From Spirochaetota bacterium (GTDB lineage: Bacteria > Spirochaetota > UBA4802 > UB4802): 8,053 bases of DNA. The translations under genes were made by a program, and so were the position numbers. Position 1 is the first letter of the stretch; each line of letters starts with the position of its first letter. Location of the stretch: positions 1 through 8,053 of the forward strand of contig JAKPOE010000455.1 of the NCBI GenBank assembly GCA_029548025.1, read 5' to 3'. The notes under the pieces are model-generated. The model was given only the letters and a program-made list of their open reading frames with translations. It had not been told where the DNA came from and made no database searches. Shown here in pieces: positions 1-4,853 of the stretch.

Positions 1-54
1 TGTCTCATTTTCATAATTTCGAAAAGATTTTAATAACAATCTGGATATATACAT
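1..54 (-). CDS. recF: RecF, N-terminal fragment (cut by window edge)
   Basis: The first 18 codons of a minus-strand frame start with ATG at 54-52 and run off the left edge. They read MYISRLLLKSFRNYENET. RecF proteins characteristically begin with this pattern: a short beta strand followed by an F-R-N-Y motif. RecF is an SMC-like ATPase that helps load RecA at single-stranded gaps. The Walker and signature motifs lie outside the window, so ATPase competence cannot be judged. Only 6 bp separate the dnaN stop codon from this ATG, and CAGG lies just before it, so translation is probably coupled to dnaN within one dnaA/dnaN/recF-type cluster. The assignment rests on the N-terminal motif and on gene order. 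Confidence 0.85.
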   Translation of the reverse strand, partial: MYISRLLLKSFRNYENET

Positions 55-60
55 TACCTG

Positions 61-1182
61 TTACATTGAACGTATCTGAATGGGCATTATCACTGAAAGG
101 AACTCTTTATTGTCTTCAGGATGTAATACCAATGGACTCATAACTCCTGTTACCCCTATAAAAACTGAATACGAATCTATCTCTTTTAACAAATCAAGTA
201 AGAATTGAACATTAATACCAACCGTTACAGGCTCGTTAGCATCCGACTCAACAGGCACTTCCTCCCTACCCTCACCCTGATCAGGATAGCTTGCTTCTAT
301 TACAAGAACATTTGATGAAAATTTTAGAAGAATTCTCCATGATGGTTCATTTGTGAATATTTTTATTCTGTTGAGTGCCTCTTTTAACCTTTTAACCTCA
401 ACTACTGATTTCAACAAATAATCTTTTGGTATAACCTGTTTATAATCAGGAAATTGCCCATCAATGAGCCGTGAAACAATTTCTGTTCTACCTGACTTTA
501 TATGGCATCTACTCTCATCAAATTCAATAAGACATGTATCATGTTCATTCAAGATATGTAATAACTCATTTACCGTTTTTAAGGGAATTATAACACCTTC
601 TTTCAGGGTAACATTTCCTTTAGTATCTTTTCGCATCATCGATAGACGTCTGGAATCAGTTGCTACAACCGTCAAAGATTTTTCAGTCTCAGAAGAAACA
701 TATACACCATTAAAAATTGGCTTTACCGAATCATTAGCTGCTGCATGAACTGTTTTACTGAGCATTTCATAAAGAGTTTTTGGTTCAATTTCAATAGCAT
801 TTTTATAGCTAAAATCTCTAATAACGGGATATTCTTCGGCAGAAGCCCCAACCAGAACATATTGTCCTTTTACCAAACCAGATTTTGAAGAAATTGATAC
901 ATTATAGCCATTAACTTCAAGAACAACTATACCATCAGGAAATTCTTTCAATAAATTTACCAACCTTTTACCACTTAGGGTAAATGAACCACTTTCATCT
1001 GCAACAACATCAATATCCGTTTTAATCCCAATCTCATTGTCTGTACCTGTTATAACAAGAGTATCTTTTGTAATACTAAAAAGACACTGTGTTAATAGGG
1101 TATTAATACTTTTTGAACTAACAACAGAATCAGCTATAGTAGTTGCTTTAATTAATTGTGTTTTATCAACTTCTATCAACAT
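61..1182 (-). CDS. dnaN: DNA polymerase III beta subunit (sliding clamp)
   Basis: A 373-residue protein, close to the usual bacterial clamp length of about 365-375. DnaN forms a dimeric ring around DNA that tethers the replicative polymerase and other partners. Three clamp folds of about 120 residues are expected. Visible family features include DSRRLSMMR and SRLIDGQFPDY in the middle domain. The C-terminus has the P-L-V-L-H-P...F-L-S-V-I-M-P-I pattern that forms part of the partner-binding cleft. The ATG at 1182-1180 is preceded by a GGTGGTG stretch that may serve as a weak ribosome binding site. The gene follows dnaA after a 259-bp spacer that I interpret as origin DNA, and recF begins 6 bp downstream. 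Length and motifs are complete, with no sign of disruption. Confidence 0.97.
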   Translation of the reverse strand: MLIEVDKTQLIKATTIADSVVSSKSINTLLTQCLFSITKDTLVITGTDNEIGIKTDIDVVADESGSFTLSGKRLVNLLKEFPDGIVVLEVNGYNVSISSKSGLVKGQYVLVGASAEEYPVIRDFSYKNAIEIEPKTLYEMLSKTVHAAANDSVKPIFNGVYVSSETEKSLTVVATDSRRLSMMRKDTKGNVTLKEGVIIPLKTVNELLHILNEHDTCLIEFDESRCHIKSGRTEIVSRLIDGQFPDYKQVIPKDYLLKSVVEVKRLKEALNRIKIFTNEPSWRILLKFSSNVLVIEASYPDQGEGREEVPVESDANEPVTVGINVQFLLDLLKEIDSYSVFIGVTGVMSPLVLHPEDNKEFLSVIMPIQIRSM

Positions 1183-1198
1183 TGTTCACACCACCAGG

Positions 1199-1236
1199 TA
1201 TATTATTACTAAATATATAATAAACTTATATAAAAT
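1199..1236. other. AT-rich tract, candidate DNA unwinding element
   Basis: Almost entirely A and T over about 38 bp, including alternating TATATAA and TTATATAAAA stretches expected to melt easily. It lies between dnaN and the TAG-triplet run, the side where DnaA-driven opening is expected. The low melting stability is read from composition; the role is inferred. Confidence 0.5.
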
Positions 1237-1255
1237 AAGTAGTATTAGTAGTAAA
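1227..1255 (-). promoter_or_regulatory. Possible dnaN promoter
   Basis: On the minus strand TTTACT (1255-1250) and TATATA (1232-1227) are separated by 17 bp, each matching 4 of 6 bases of the sigma-70-type hexamers. Such matches are frequent in AT-rich DNA. It overlaps the triplet run, so dnaN transcription and origin opening could interfere. dnaN may instead be read from the dnaA promoter. Confidence 0.25.
1237..1254 (+). other. DnaA-trio-like triplet run
   Basis: The plus strand reads AAG TAG TAT TAG TAG TAA, six adjacent triplets with the A-at-centre pattern of DnaA-trios (TAG when written 5' to 3'). DnaA-trios are known to load a DnaA filament on single strands beside the unwinding site. 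Here the AT-rich tract lies 5' of the run and the nearest box motif begins 9 bp 3' of it, which is the expected polarity. In AT-rich DNA a short run like this can occur by chance. Confidence 0.45.
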
Positions 1256-1262
1256 TACTTTT

Positions 1263-1276
1263 TTGTTAATAACTAT
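1263..1276 (-). promoter_or_regulatory. DnaA-box-like motif TTATTAACA, copy 1
   Basis: The plus strand reads TTGTTAATAACTAT; on the minus strand the core is TTATTAACA (1272-1264), one base from the DnaA-box consensus TTATNCACA. The full 14-mer is repeated exactly at 1317-1330. This copy is the closest to the triplet run. Its core GTTAWTAAC is also nearly palindromic, so an unrelated dimeric repressor remains possible. Confidence 0.5.
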
Positions 1277-1316
1277 CGAAAAGTCTGAAAATTTCAGCAA
1301 TTTCAAAAAAAGTATA

Positions 1317-1330
1317 TTGTTAATAACTAT
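1317..1330 (-). promoter_or_regulatory. DnaA-box-like motif TTATTAACA, copy 2
   Basis: An exact 14-bp repeat of the motif at 1263-1276, 54 bp away and in the same orientation, with its TTATTAACA core at 1326-1318 on minus. Conservation beyond the 9-bp core (TTGTTAATAACTAT) argues for a selected binding site rather than a chance AT-rich word. Confidence 0.5.
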
Positions 1331-1348
1331 TGATTAAACCTTTAATAT

Positions 1349-1362
1349 ATAGTTATTAACAG
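1349..1362 (+). promoter_or_regulatory. DnaA-box-like motif TTATTAACA, copy 3 (inverted)
   Basis: ATAGTTATTAACAG is the inverted copy of the preceding two 14-mers with 13 of 14 bases matching, and its TTATTAACA core is at 1353-1361. It faces copy 2 across about 26 bp, giving an inverted pair on the dnaA side of the spacer. Confidence 0.5.
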
Positions 1363-1441
1363 CCATTGATAAAAAAATTAAAAAAATAAAACAAATATTA
1401 TGAAAAAACACACATTGTTGTAACAATTAATTCACAGTATA

Positions 1442-2779
1442 TTAACTTTTTAATTCAGATATTAATTCGTCTACTATTTCTTTAAAATCTACATCATCAT
1501 TGACTGTTTTTTCAATATTGTTGATGGCATTTAAAACAGTTGAATGATCCCTGTCACCAAATTCTTTGCCTATTTCTATGGTTGTTAAATCTGTCAATCG
1601 ACGTGATAAATACATAGCAATAAAACGAGGTTGTACAACTTTGCTTTGTCTGTTTTTTGATGTTAATTCATCAACAGTTACATTAAATTTTGATGCAACC
1701 TTTACCATTATATCATTAATAGAAATTTTTTTAGAACTATCAACATCAAAAAGATCTTTACAGTGGTCTTTTGCTAATTGAAGTGTTATTGGATGATTAT
1801 AGATATTCGAGACCATACTTAATCTAACCAGAGCAGCTTCCAGTGCTCGTATACTTGATTTTATTCTCCGAGCTATATAATTACAAACTTCATCTGATAA
1901 TTCAATTTTTATTTTTTCAGCTTTATTTCTGAGTATTGCTTCTCTTGTTTCTAAATTTGGAACTTGAATATCAACAATCATACCCCATTCAAAACGAGTT
2001 CGTAAGCGATTTTCAAGGGTAGATAGCTCTTTTGGAGGCCTATCGCTTGAAATAATTATTTGTTTTTTATTATTATGCAGTGTATTAAAAGTGTGGAAAA
2101 ACTCCTCCTGAGTTTGCTCCTTTTTCTCAATAAACTGGATATCGTCTATTAACAATATATCCACATTACGGTATTTAATTTTAAAGCTTGATATTGTATT
2201 GGCGATAATTGCCTGTATAAATTCATTAATAAATTGTTCACAGGGAACGTAAAGAACATTAAGGTATGGACGTTCCTGAATTATCCTGTGCCCAATTGCT
2301 TGCATCAGATGCGTTTTACCAAGACCAGTACCACCATAAATAAATAAAGGATTATACTGCGTTGCTGGTGCTTTAGAAACCGAGATAGCAGCTGCATGAG
2401 CTAATTGATTATTAGGCCCAATAACAAAATTTTCAAATGTATATTTGGGATTTAAAATTGTTGGGAATAGCAGTGTTTCTTTCTGCTCGTGTAATTTCTG
2501 CGACGATGTTTCTTCTATATGATCCTTAAAACCATTTCCGGTAACAAACTCGCATATAATATCTTTGCCTGTTTGCTCTTTAATGATAGAAAGAATGAGA
2601 GATGTATAATGATCAGAAATATGGCGTTTAGCAACATCGTCAACTACTTTGATTACAAGAACATCTTCATTGAATGCTACCGGTTCAGTATTTTTAAACC
2701 ACATATTAAATGATTGCTTATTAATATAAGCTTCTACCGAACCTAATACTTTATTCCAGATTGTTGTTGAATTTGTCAT
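1442..2779 (-). CDS. dnaA: Chromosomal replication initiator protein DnaA
   Basis: DnaA is the AAA+ ATPase that binds and opens oriC and loads the helicase. From the ATG at 2779 it has 445 residues, a normal length. Residues 1-80 form domain I, about 81-110 a short linker, about 111-345 the AAA+ core and about 350-445 the DNA-binding domain IV. Visible motifs are Walker A GGTGLGKT (149-156), Walker B LLIDD (209-213), sensor I around IIISSD (241-246), the box VII arginine region ENRLRTRFEWG (256-266) and sensor II SIRALEAAL (309-317). The signature DRDHSTVLNAI (409-419) and R385 in QPRF match the residues that read TTATNCACA boxes in known DnaAs. The 2779 ATG is chosen because AGG lies 8 nt upstream. 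An upstream in-frame TTG at 2806 adds nine residues but lies in the palindrome and lacks a ribosome binding site. The leader palindrome suggests autoregulation. Confidence 0.98.
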   Translation of the reverse strand: MTNSTTIWNKVLGSVEAYINKQSFNMWFKNTEPVAFNEDVLVIKVVDDVAKRHISDHYTSLILSIIKEQTGKDIICEFVTGNGFKDHIEETSSQKLHEQKETLLFPTILNPKYTFENFVIGPNNQLAHAAAISVSKAPATQYNPLFIYGGTGLGKTHLMQAIGHRIIQERPYLNVLYVPCEQFINEFIQAIIANTISSFKIKYRNVDILLIDDIQFIEKKEQTQEEFFHTFNTLHNNKKQIIISSDRPPKELSTLENRLRTRFEWGMIVDIQVPNLETREAILRNKAEKIKIELSDEVCNYIARRIKSSIRALEAALVRLSMVSNIYNHPITLQLAKDHCKDLFDVDSSKKISINDIMVKVASKFNVTVDELTSKNRQSKVVQPRFIAMYLSRRLTDLTTIEIGKEFGDRDHSTVLNAINNIEKTVNDDVDFKEIVDELISELKS

Positions 2780-2794
2780 AATACAAACCTGTTT

Positions 2795-2818
2795 AGTTAT
2801 TAACAATTGTTAATAACT
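2795..2818. repeat. Perfect 24-bp palindrome in the dnaA leader
   Basis: AGTTATTAACAA (2795-2806) is followed immediately by its exact reverse complement (2807-2818). Each half carries one TTATTAACA (plus 2797-2805, minus 2808-2816), the 9-mer repeated in the dnaA-dnaN spacer. It ends 4 nt upstream of the dnaA ribosome binding site AGG (2790-2788). As DNA it would suit two DnaA molecules bound head to head. As RNA it would form a hairpin next to the ribosome binding site. Either could provide autoregulation of dnaA. Confidence 0.7.
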
Positions 2819-2870
2819 TTGTTGATATCATAATATACGTTTAGCATGCGGAAAAAAGGTTAACTGAGTG

Positions 2871-2926
2871 CTTCAGCATAATAACTATAGTACCTATGAT
2901 ACTGTATTGTTTCTACTTCAGCATAA
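2871..2926. repeat. 11-bp direct repeat CTTCAGCATAA
   Basis: CTTCAGCATAA occurs exactly at 2871-2881 and 2916-2926, 45 bp start to start. It is one of the few G/C-containing words in this region and is not a DnaA box. It could be a binding site for another regulator or origin protein, or chance. Confidence 0.35.
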
Positions 2927-3020
2927 AGGTTTTATTTTGCAACCAATTAATAAATAAAATTGATTTAACGAATGAATTTTTTTATTATTATGGATATAGT
3001 GAGAATAAGTCCTGATATTG

Positions 3021-3040
3021 TGTGTATAAAATGTTAATAA
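3021..3040 (-). promoter_or_regulatory. DnaA box pair: TTATACACA plus TTATTAACA
   Basis: TGTGTATAA at 3021-3029 is TTATACACA on minus, a perfect match to TTATNCACA. TGTTAATAA at 3032-3040 is TTATTAACA on minus, in the same orientation. The starts are 11 bp apart, about one helical turn, so bound proteins would lie on the same face. This is the only full-consensus box I found outside coding DNA in the window. Confidence 0.65.
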
Positions 3041-3054
3041 ATCAATATTTATAG

Positions 3055-3082
3055 TTGAAAAATATTAAATCATGTGTATTAA
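3055..3082 (+). promoter_or_regulatory. Possible promoter of the PC4 gene
   Basis: TTGAAA (3055-3060) and TATTAA (3077-3082) are 16 bp apart, about 40 bp upstream of the ATG. The match is partial and the surrounding DNA is AT-rich, so this is tentative. The -10 overlaps the second DnaA-box pair, so DnaA could repress this gene if both assignments hold. Confidence 0.25.
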
Positions 3083-3092
3083 TTGTTAATAA
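3073..3092 (-). promoter_or_regulatory. DnaA box pair, second unit
   Basis: TGTGTATTA (3073-3081, TAATACACA on minus, 8 of 9 to consensus) and TGTTAATAA (3084-3092) repeat the spacing of the unit at 3021-3040. Over 22 bp (3021-3042 against 3073-3094) the two units match at 19 positions. They are 52 bp apart, close to five helical turns. Confidence 0.55.
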
Positions 3093-3107
3093 TTTTTACA
3101 TTATAAA

Positions 3108-3114
3108 AAGGAAG
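3108..3114 (+). promoter_or_regulatory. Ribosome binding site of the PC4 gene
   Basis: AAGGAAG lies 7 nt upstream of the ATG at 3122. This is a good Shine-Dalgarno match and supports both the start and the reality of this small gene. Confidence 0.7.
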
Positions 3115-3121
3115 TAACTCT

Positions 3122-3379
3122 ATGAGCGTTATCATAAAGGATATACAGAGAAATAACACTGAGATTATACGAGTGGAAATATCAGAATTTAAAGGCAAAG
3201 AACTTATTAATCTTAGAATCTGGTATCAATCAATTGAGAATGGCGCGGTTGTTTATAAACCCACACAAAAAGGAGTAGCACTTTCAGTTGACAAATTTCA
3301 TGAGCTACAGGAAGCAGTTTCAAAAATTGCTGAATATCTTCATGATAAAAAATTTGGTACTACTCCTGAAAATGTATAA
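3122..3379 (+). CDS. PC4/p15-type transcriptional coactivator-like ssDNA-binding protein
   Basis: An 85-residue protein that fits the prokaryotic PC4 (p15) family. Residues 15-36 (IIRVEISEFKGKELINLRIWYQ) match the beta strands with the S-E-F-K-G-K...L-R-I-W-Y pattern. KPTQKGVALSVDKFHELQEAV (about 47-67) gives the K-P-T-x-K-G-V turn and the start of the helix. PC4 proteins are small dimers that bind single-stranded or melted DNA and affect transcription; bacterial members are poorly characterised. It is the only plus-strand gene here, divergent from dnaA and preceded by DnaA-box pairs, so a link to origin melting or DnaA-controlled expression is plausible but inferred. Its last 20 bp overlap the 3' end of the converging gene. 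The length is complete for the family. Confidence 0.85.
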   Translation: MSVIIKDIQRNNTEIIRVEISEFKGKELINLRIWYQSIENGAVVYKPTQKGVALSVDKFHELQEAVSKIAEYLHDKKFGTTPENV

Positions 3380-4826
3380 TGCCATACATGTTTAGTTTCA
3401 GCAGGGAGTGTATTAGTTGATTCCTTGCTTTTTTTATCTGCATTTCGTCATGTACAATGTTAGGATTTAAAACACCGTTATAGACATCAATAATACAGTA
3501 CTGTGCACCCTCAGGAAAATGTTTTATGCATTCTAAACATAATTTTTTAGAAGATTGTTTTAGTGCAGTTGCTATAACAAACCATCCTATTTCAAATAAT
3601 ACATAATACATGTTTTCAGGTGTCATATATTTCTTTAATAGTATATTGAATGGCTGAGAGTACAGTTTATTATGAGAGCTTATTGTATTCAAAAAGAGTT
3701 CAATCATTCTGTGCTGTGATGAGATAATCAGATTAGTATCACATTCCATTTCAAAAAGGGATGCTATACCGTTGATCCTTTTTGATGAAATATAGTTATC
3801 CAGAAGTGAGATCAAATGTCTGTTATTGTAAAAAGCTGCTGCAATGGTTATATCATCACATTTTGCAAGGACTGCATATAAAAGATTGGATTTTATAAAT
3901 TCATACACCCATTCATCAAAAGACTTTTGTTGAAATAGTGTTACCATTCGCATATGGTGTAAAATGCTATGAACCTGTTCAATGAACGTTCCATAATGGA
4001 AATATGGTTTGCTACGTAATTTCAAAAATAAAAGTTCTTCAAATGCATATATTGCTTCGAGAACATCCCGGTATGTTATTTTATGGATTGATTTACCCAC
4101 ATTGATGATATCTGAAATAGTATGCCTGGATATATTATGTTTTATCTTCAGTGAATATTGAGGGTATGCTCTGGAAATAAGGAAAAGATGGTAAGGAGTT
4201 AGTAGTTTTTCATTTAATAAATAATAAATAAGCTTTTGGAATTCATCATCGCTCATCACCTCAAGGATAAAGGGCAATGAAGGAAATAGTGTATAGGGAT
4301 CTTTGAAAAAATGTAAAAATTGTGATTCAAGTTCATAGGTATTGACAGGTCGATGAGAGGTATCCATGTTTATTTTAAAAAGTTTAAAGAAATCATTCTC
4401 ACAATAAATTGAAAAGGTGTTATTGCTGTTTCGATCATCTGTATCCCGGATAGATGCTTTAATCTCAATGTTTGGCACTTCATTTTCTCCTTTCGACAAG
4501 AAATGATTGCTTATTAGTGTAATGTTTAATTTATGTTTCACTATCAAACTCAAACGCAGGGCAATAGTGTTGCTATTATCGTTAAGATACTGCAGTATGC
4601 AATGGTGTACTGATGGTGTGCTGGTGGATATTATAATCCGGAAATTGTTTTCTGATGCTATTGATTTGTGAAAAGATACTACAATATATTGATTTGTTGT
4701 ATCCAATTTTTCTATCATGAAAGGTGATAATGCTAAACCTGAAAGGTTAAAATAACTTTTTAGATAAGCATCGATCTTATGGAACAGTATAGAAAATATA
4801 ATATGAGAAGCGGCATTATAATACAT
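3360..4826 (-). CDS. Hypothetical protein, 488 aa, end of signalling cluster
   Basis: I do not recognise this protein. It appears soluble: no signal peptide and no clear membrane helix, though ENMYYVLFEIGWFVIATAL near residue 425 is hydrophobic. The first 150 or so residues look beta-rich and the rest mostly helical, rich in Ile, Leu, Tyr, His and Asn. The stretch from about residue 190, with MSDDEFQKLIYYLLNEKLL and then KIKHNISRHTISDII, faintly recalls the helical repeats of FliG-like proteins; this is a weak impression only. The ATG at 4826 is the first after an in-frame stop and has no Shine-Dalgarno, only an A/T leader, so the start is uncertain (next Met at residue 37). It begins 27 bp after the phosphatase gene, so it is probably co-transcribed and may be a partner or target of that signalling. 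Its end overlaps the PC4 gene by 20 bp. Confidence 0.8.
   Translation of the reverse strand: MYYNAASHIIFSILFHKIDAYLKSYFNLSGLALSPFMIEKLDTTNQYIVVSFHKSIASENNFRIIISTSTPSVHHCILQYLNDNSNTIALRLSLIVKHKLNITLISNHFLSKGENEVPNIEIKASIRDTDDRNSNNTFSIYCENDFFKLFKINMDTSHRPVNTYELESQFLHFFKDPYTLFPSLPFILEVMSDDEFQKLIYYLLNEKLLTPYHLFLISRAYPQYSLKIKHNISRHTISDIINVGKSIHKITYRDVLEAIYAFEELLFLKLRSKPYFHYGTFIEQVHSILHHMRMVTLFQQKSFDEWVYEFIKSNLLYAVLAKCDDITIAAAFYNNRHLISLLDNYISSKRINGIASLFEMECDTNLIISSQHRMIELFLNTISSHNKLYSQPFNILLKKYMTPENMYYVLFEIGWFVIATALKQSSKKLCLECIKHFPEGAQYCIIDVYNGVLNPNIVHDEMQIKKARNQLIHSLLKLNMYGIIHFQE
3400..3435 (+). terminator. Intrinsic terminator of the PC4 transcript
   Basis: GCAGGGAGT (3401-3409) can pair with ATTCCTTGC (3420-3428), with two G-U wobbles and a 10-nt loop. 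A3400 pairs with T3429 at the base. Seven T residues follow at 3429-3435. It lies 21 bp after the PC4 stop and inside the 3' coding end of the opposite gene. No T-run follows on the minus strand, so it should act only on plus-strand transcripts. Confidence 0.6.
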
Positions 4827-4853
4827 GTAAATTAGTTTAATAATTTTATTATA

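Larger units (their letters stand above)
1183..1441. other. dnaA-dnaN spacer, candidate oriC unwinding region
   Basis: No gene is present in this 259-bp spacer. From the dnaN side it holds an almost pure A/T tract (1199-1236), a TAG-type triplet run (1237-1254), and then three copies of TTATTAACA (1264-1272 and 1318-1326 on minus, 1353-1361 on plus). Degenerate DnaA-box-like 9-mers sit at its ends: TTGTTCACA at 1182-1190 and TAATTCACA at 1428-1436. The order dnaA, box motifs, triplets, AT-rich tract, dnaN is the arrangement known from the B. subtilis unwinding region. Assignment as oriC is inference from position and motifs. Poly-A tracts at 1373-1408 add further helical flexibility. Confidence 0.7.
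2780..3121. other. dnaA-PC4 divergent intergenic region, candidate second oriC subregion
   Basis: No gene is supported in this roughly 340-bp stretch between divergent dnaA and the PC4 gene. It contains the dnaA leader palindrome (2795-2818), a degenerate further copy TGTTGATAT at 2820-2828, an 11-bp direct repeat (2871-2881 and 2916-2926), a very AT-rich block (about 2941-2998), and two paired DnaA-box units (3021-3040 and 3073-3092). Promoters for both genes must lie here. On minus, TATATT and TATGAT at about 2830-2840 could be dnaA -10 elements, but I see no convincing -35. Confidence 0.6.

Noticed and set aside
464..748. Plus-strand open frame opposite dnaN (similar ones opposite dnaA and the phosphatase gene)
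   Set aside because: It lies entirely antisense to a well-supported conserved gene and shows no recognisable protein features.
1037..1288. Plus-strand open frame running from dnaN antisense into the spacer
   Set aside because: No ribosome binding site and low-complexity translation; the non-coding part is better explained as origin DNA.
1403..1427. Possible dnaA terminator: ATTGT/ACAAT hairpin followed by T-run on minus
   Set aside because: The stem is only 5 bp and almost all A/T, and the T-run is separated from it by five bases, too weak to call.
2092..2165. DnaA-box-like words TTTTCCACA (2092-2100, minus) and ATATCCACA (2157-2165) inside dnaA
   Set aside because: Both lie in conserved coding sequence, the second in the Walker B region, so they are most simply explained by codons.
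2780..2806. Upstream in-frame TTG start for dnaA adding nine residues
   Set aside because: It lies within the 24-bp palindrome, has no ribosome binding site, and the ATG at 2779 has AGG at 8 nt and gives a normal DnaA N-terminus.
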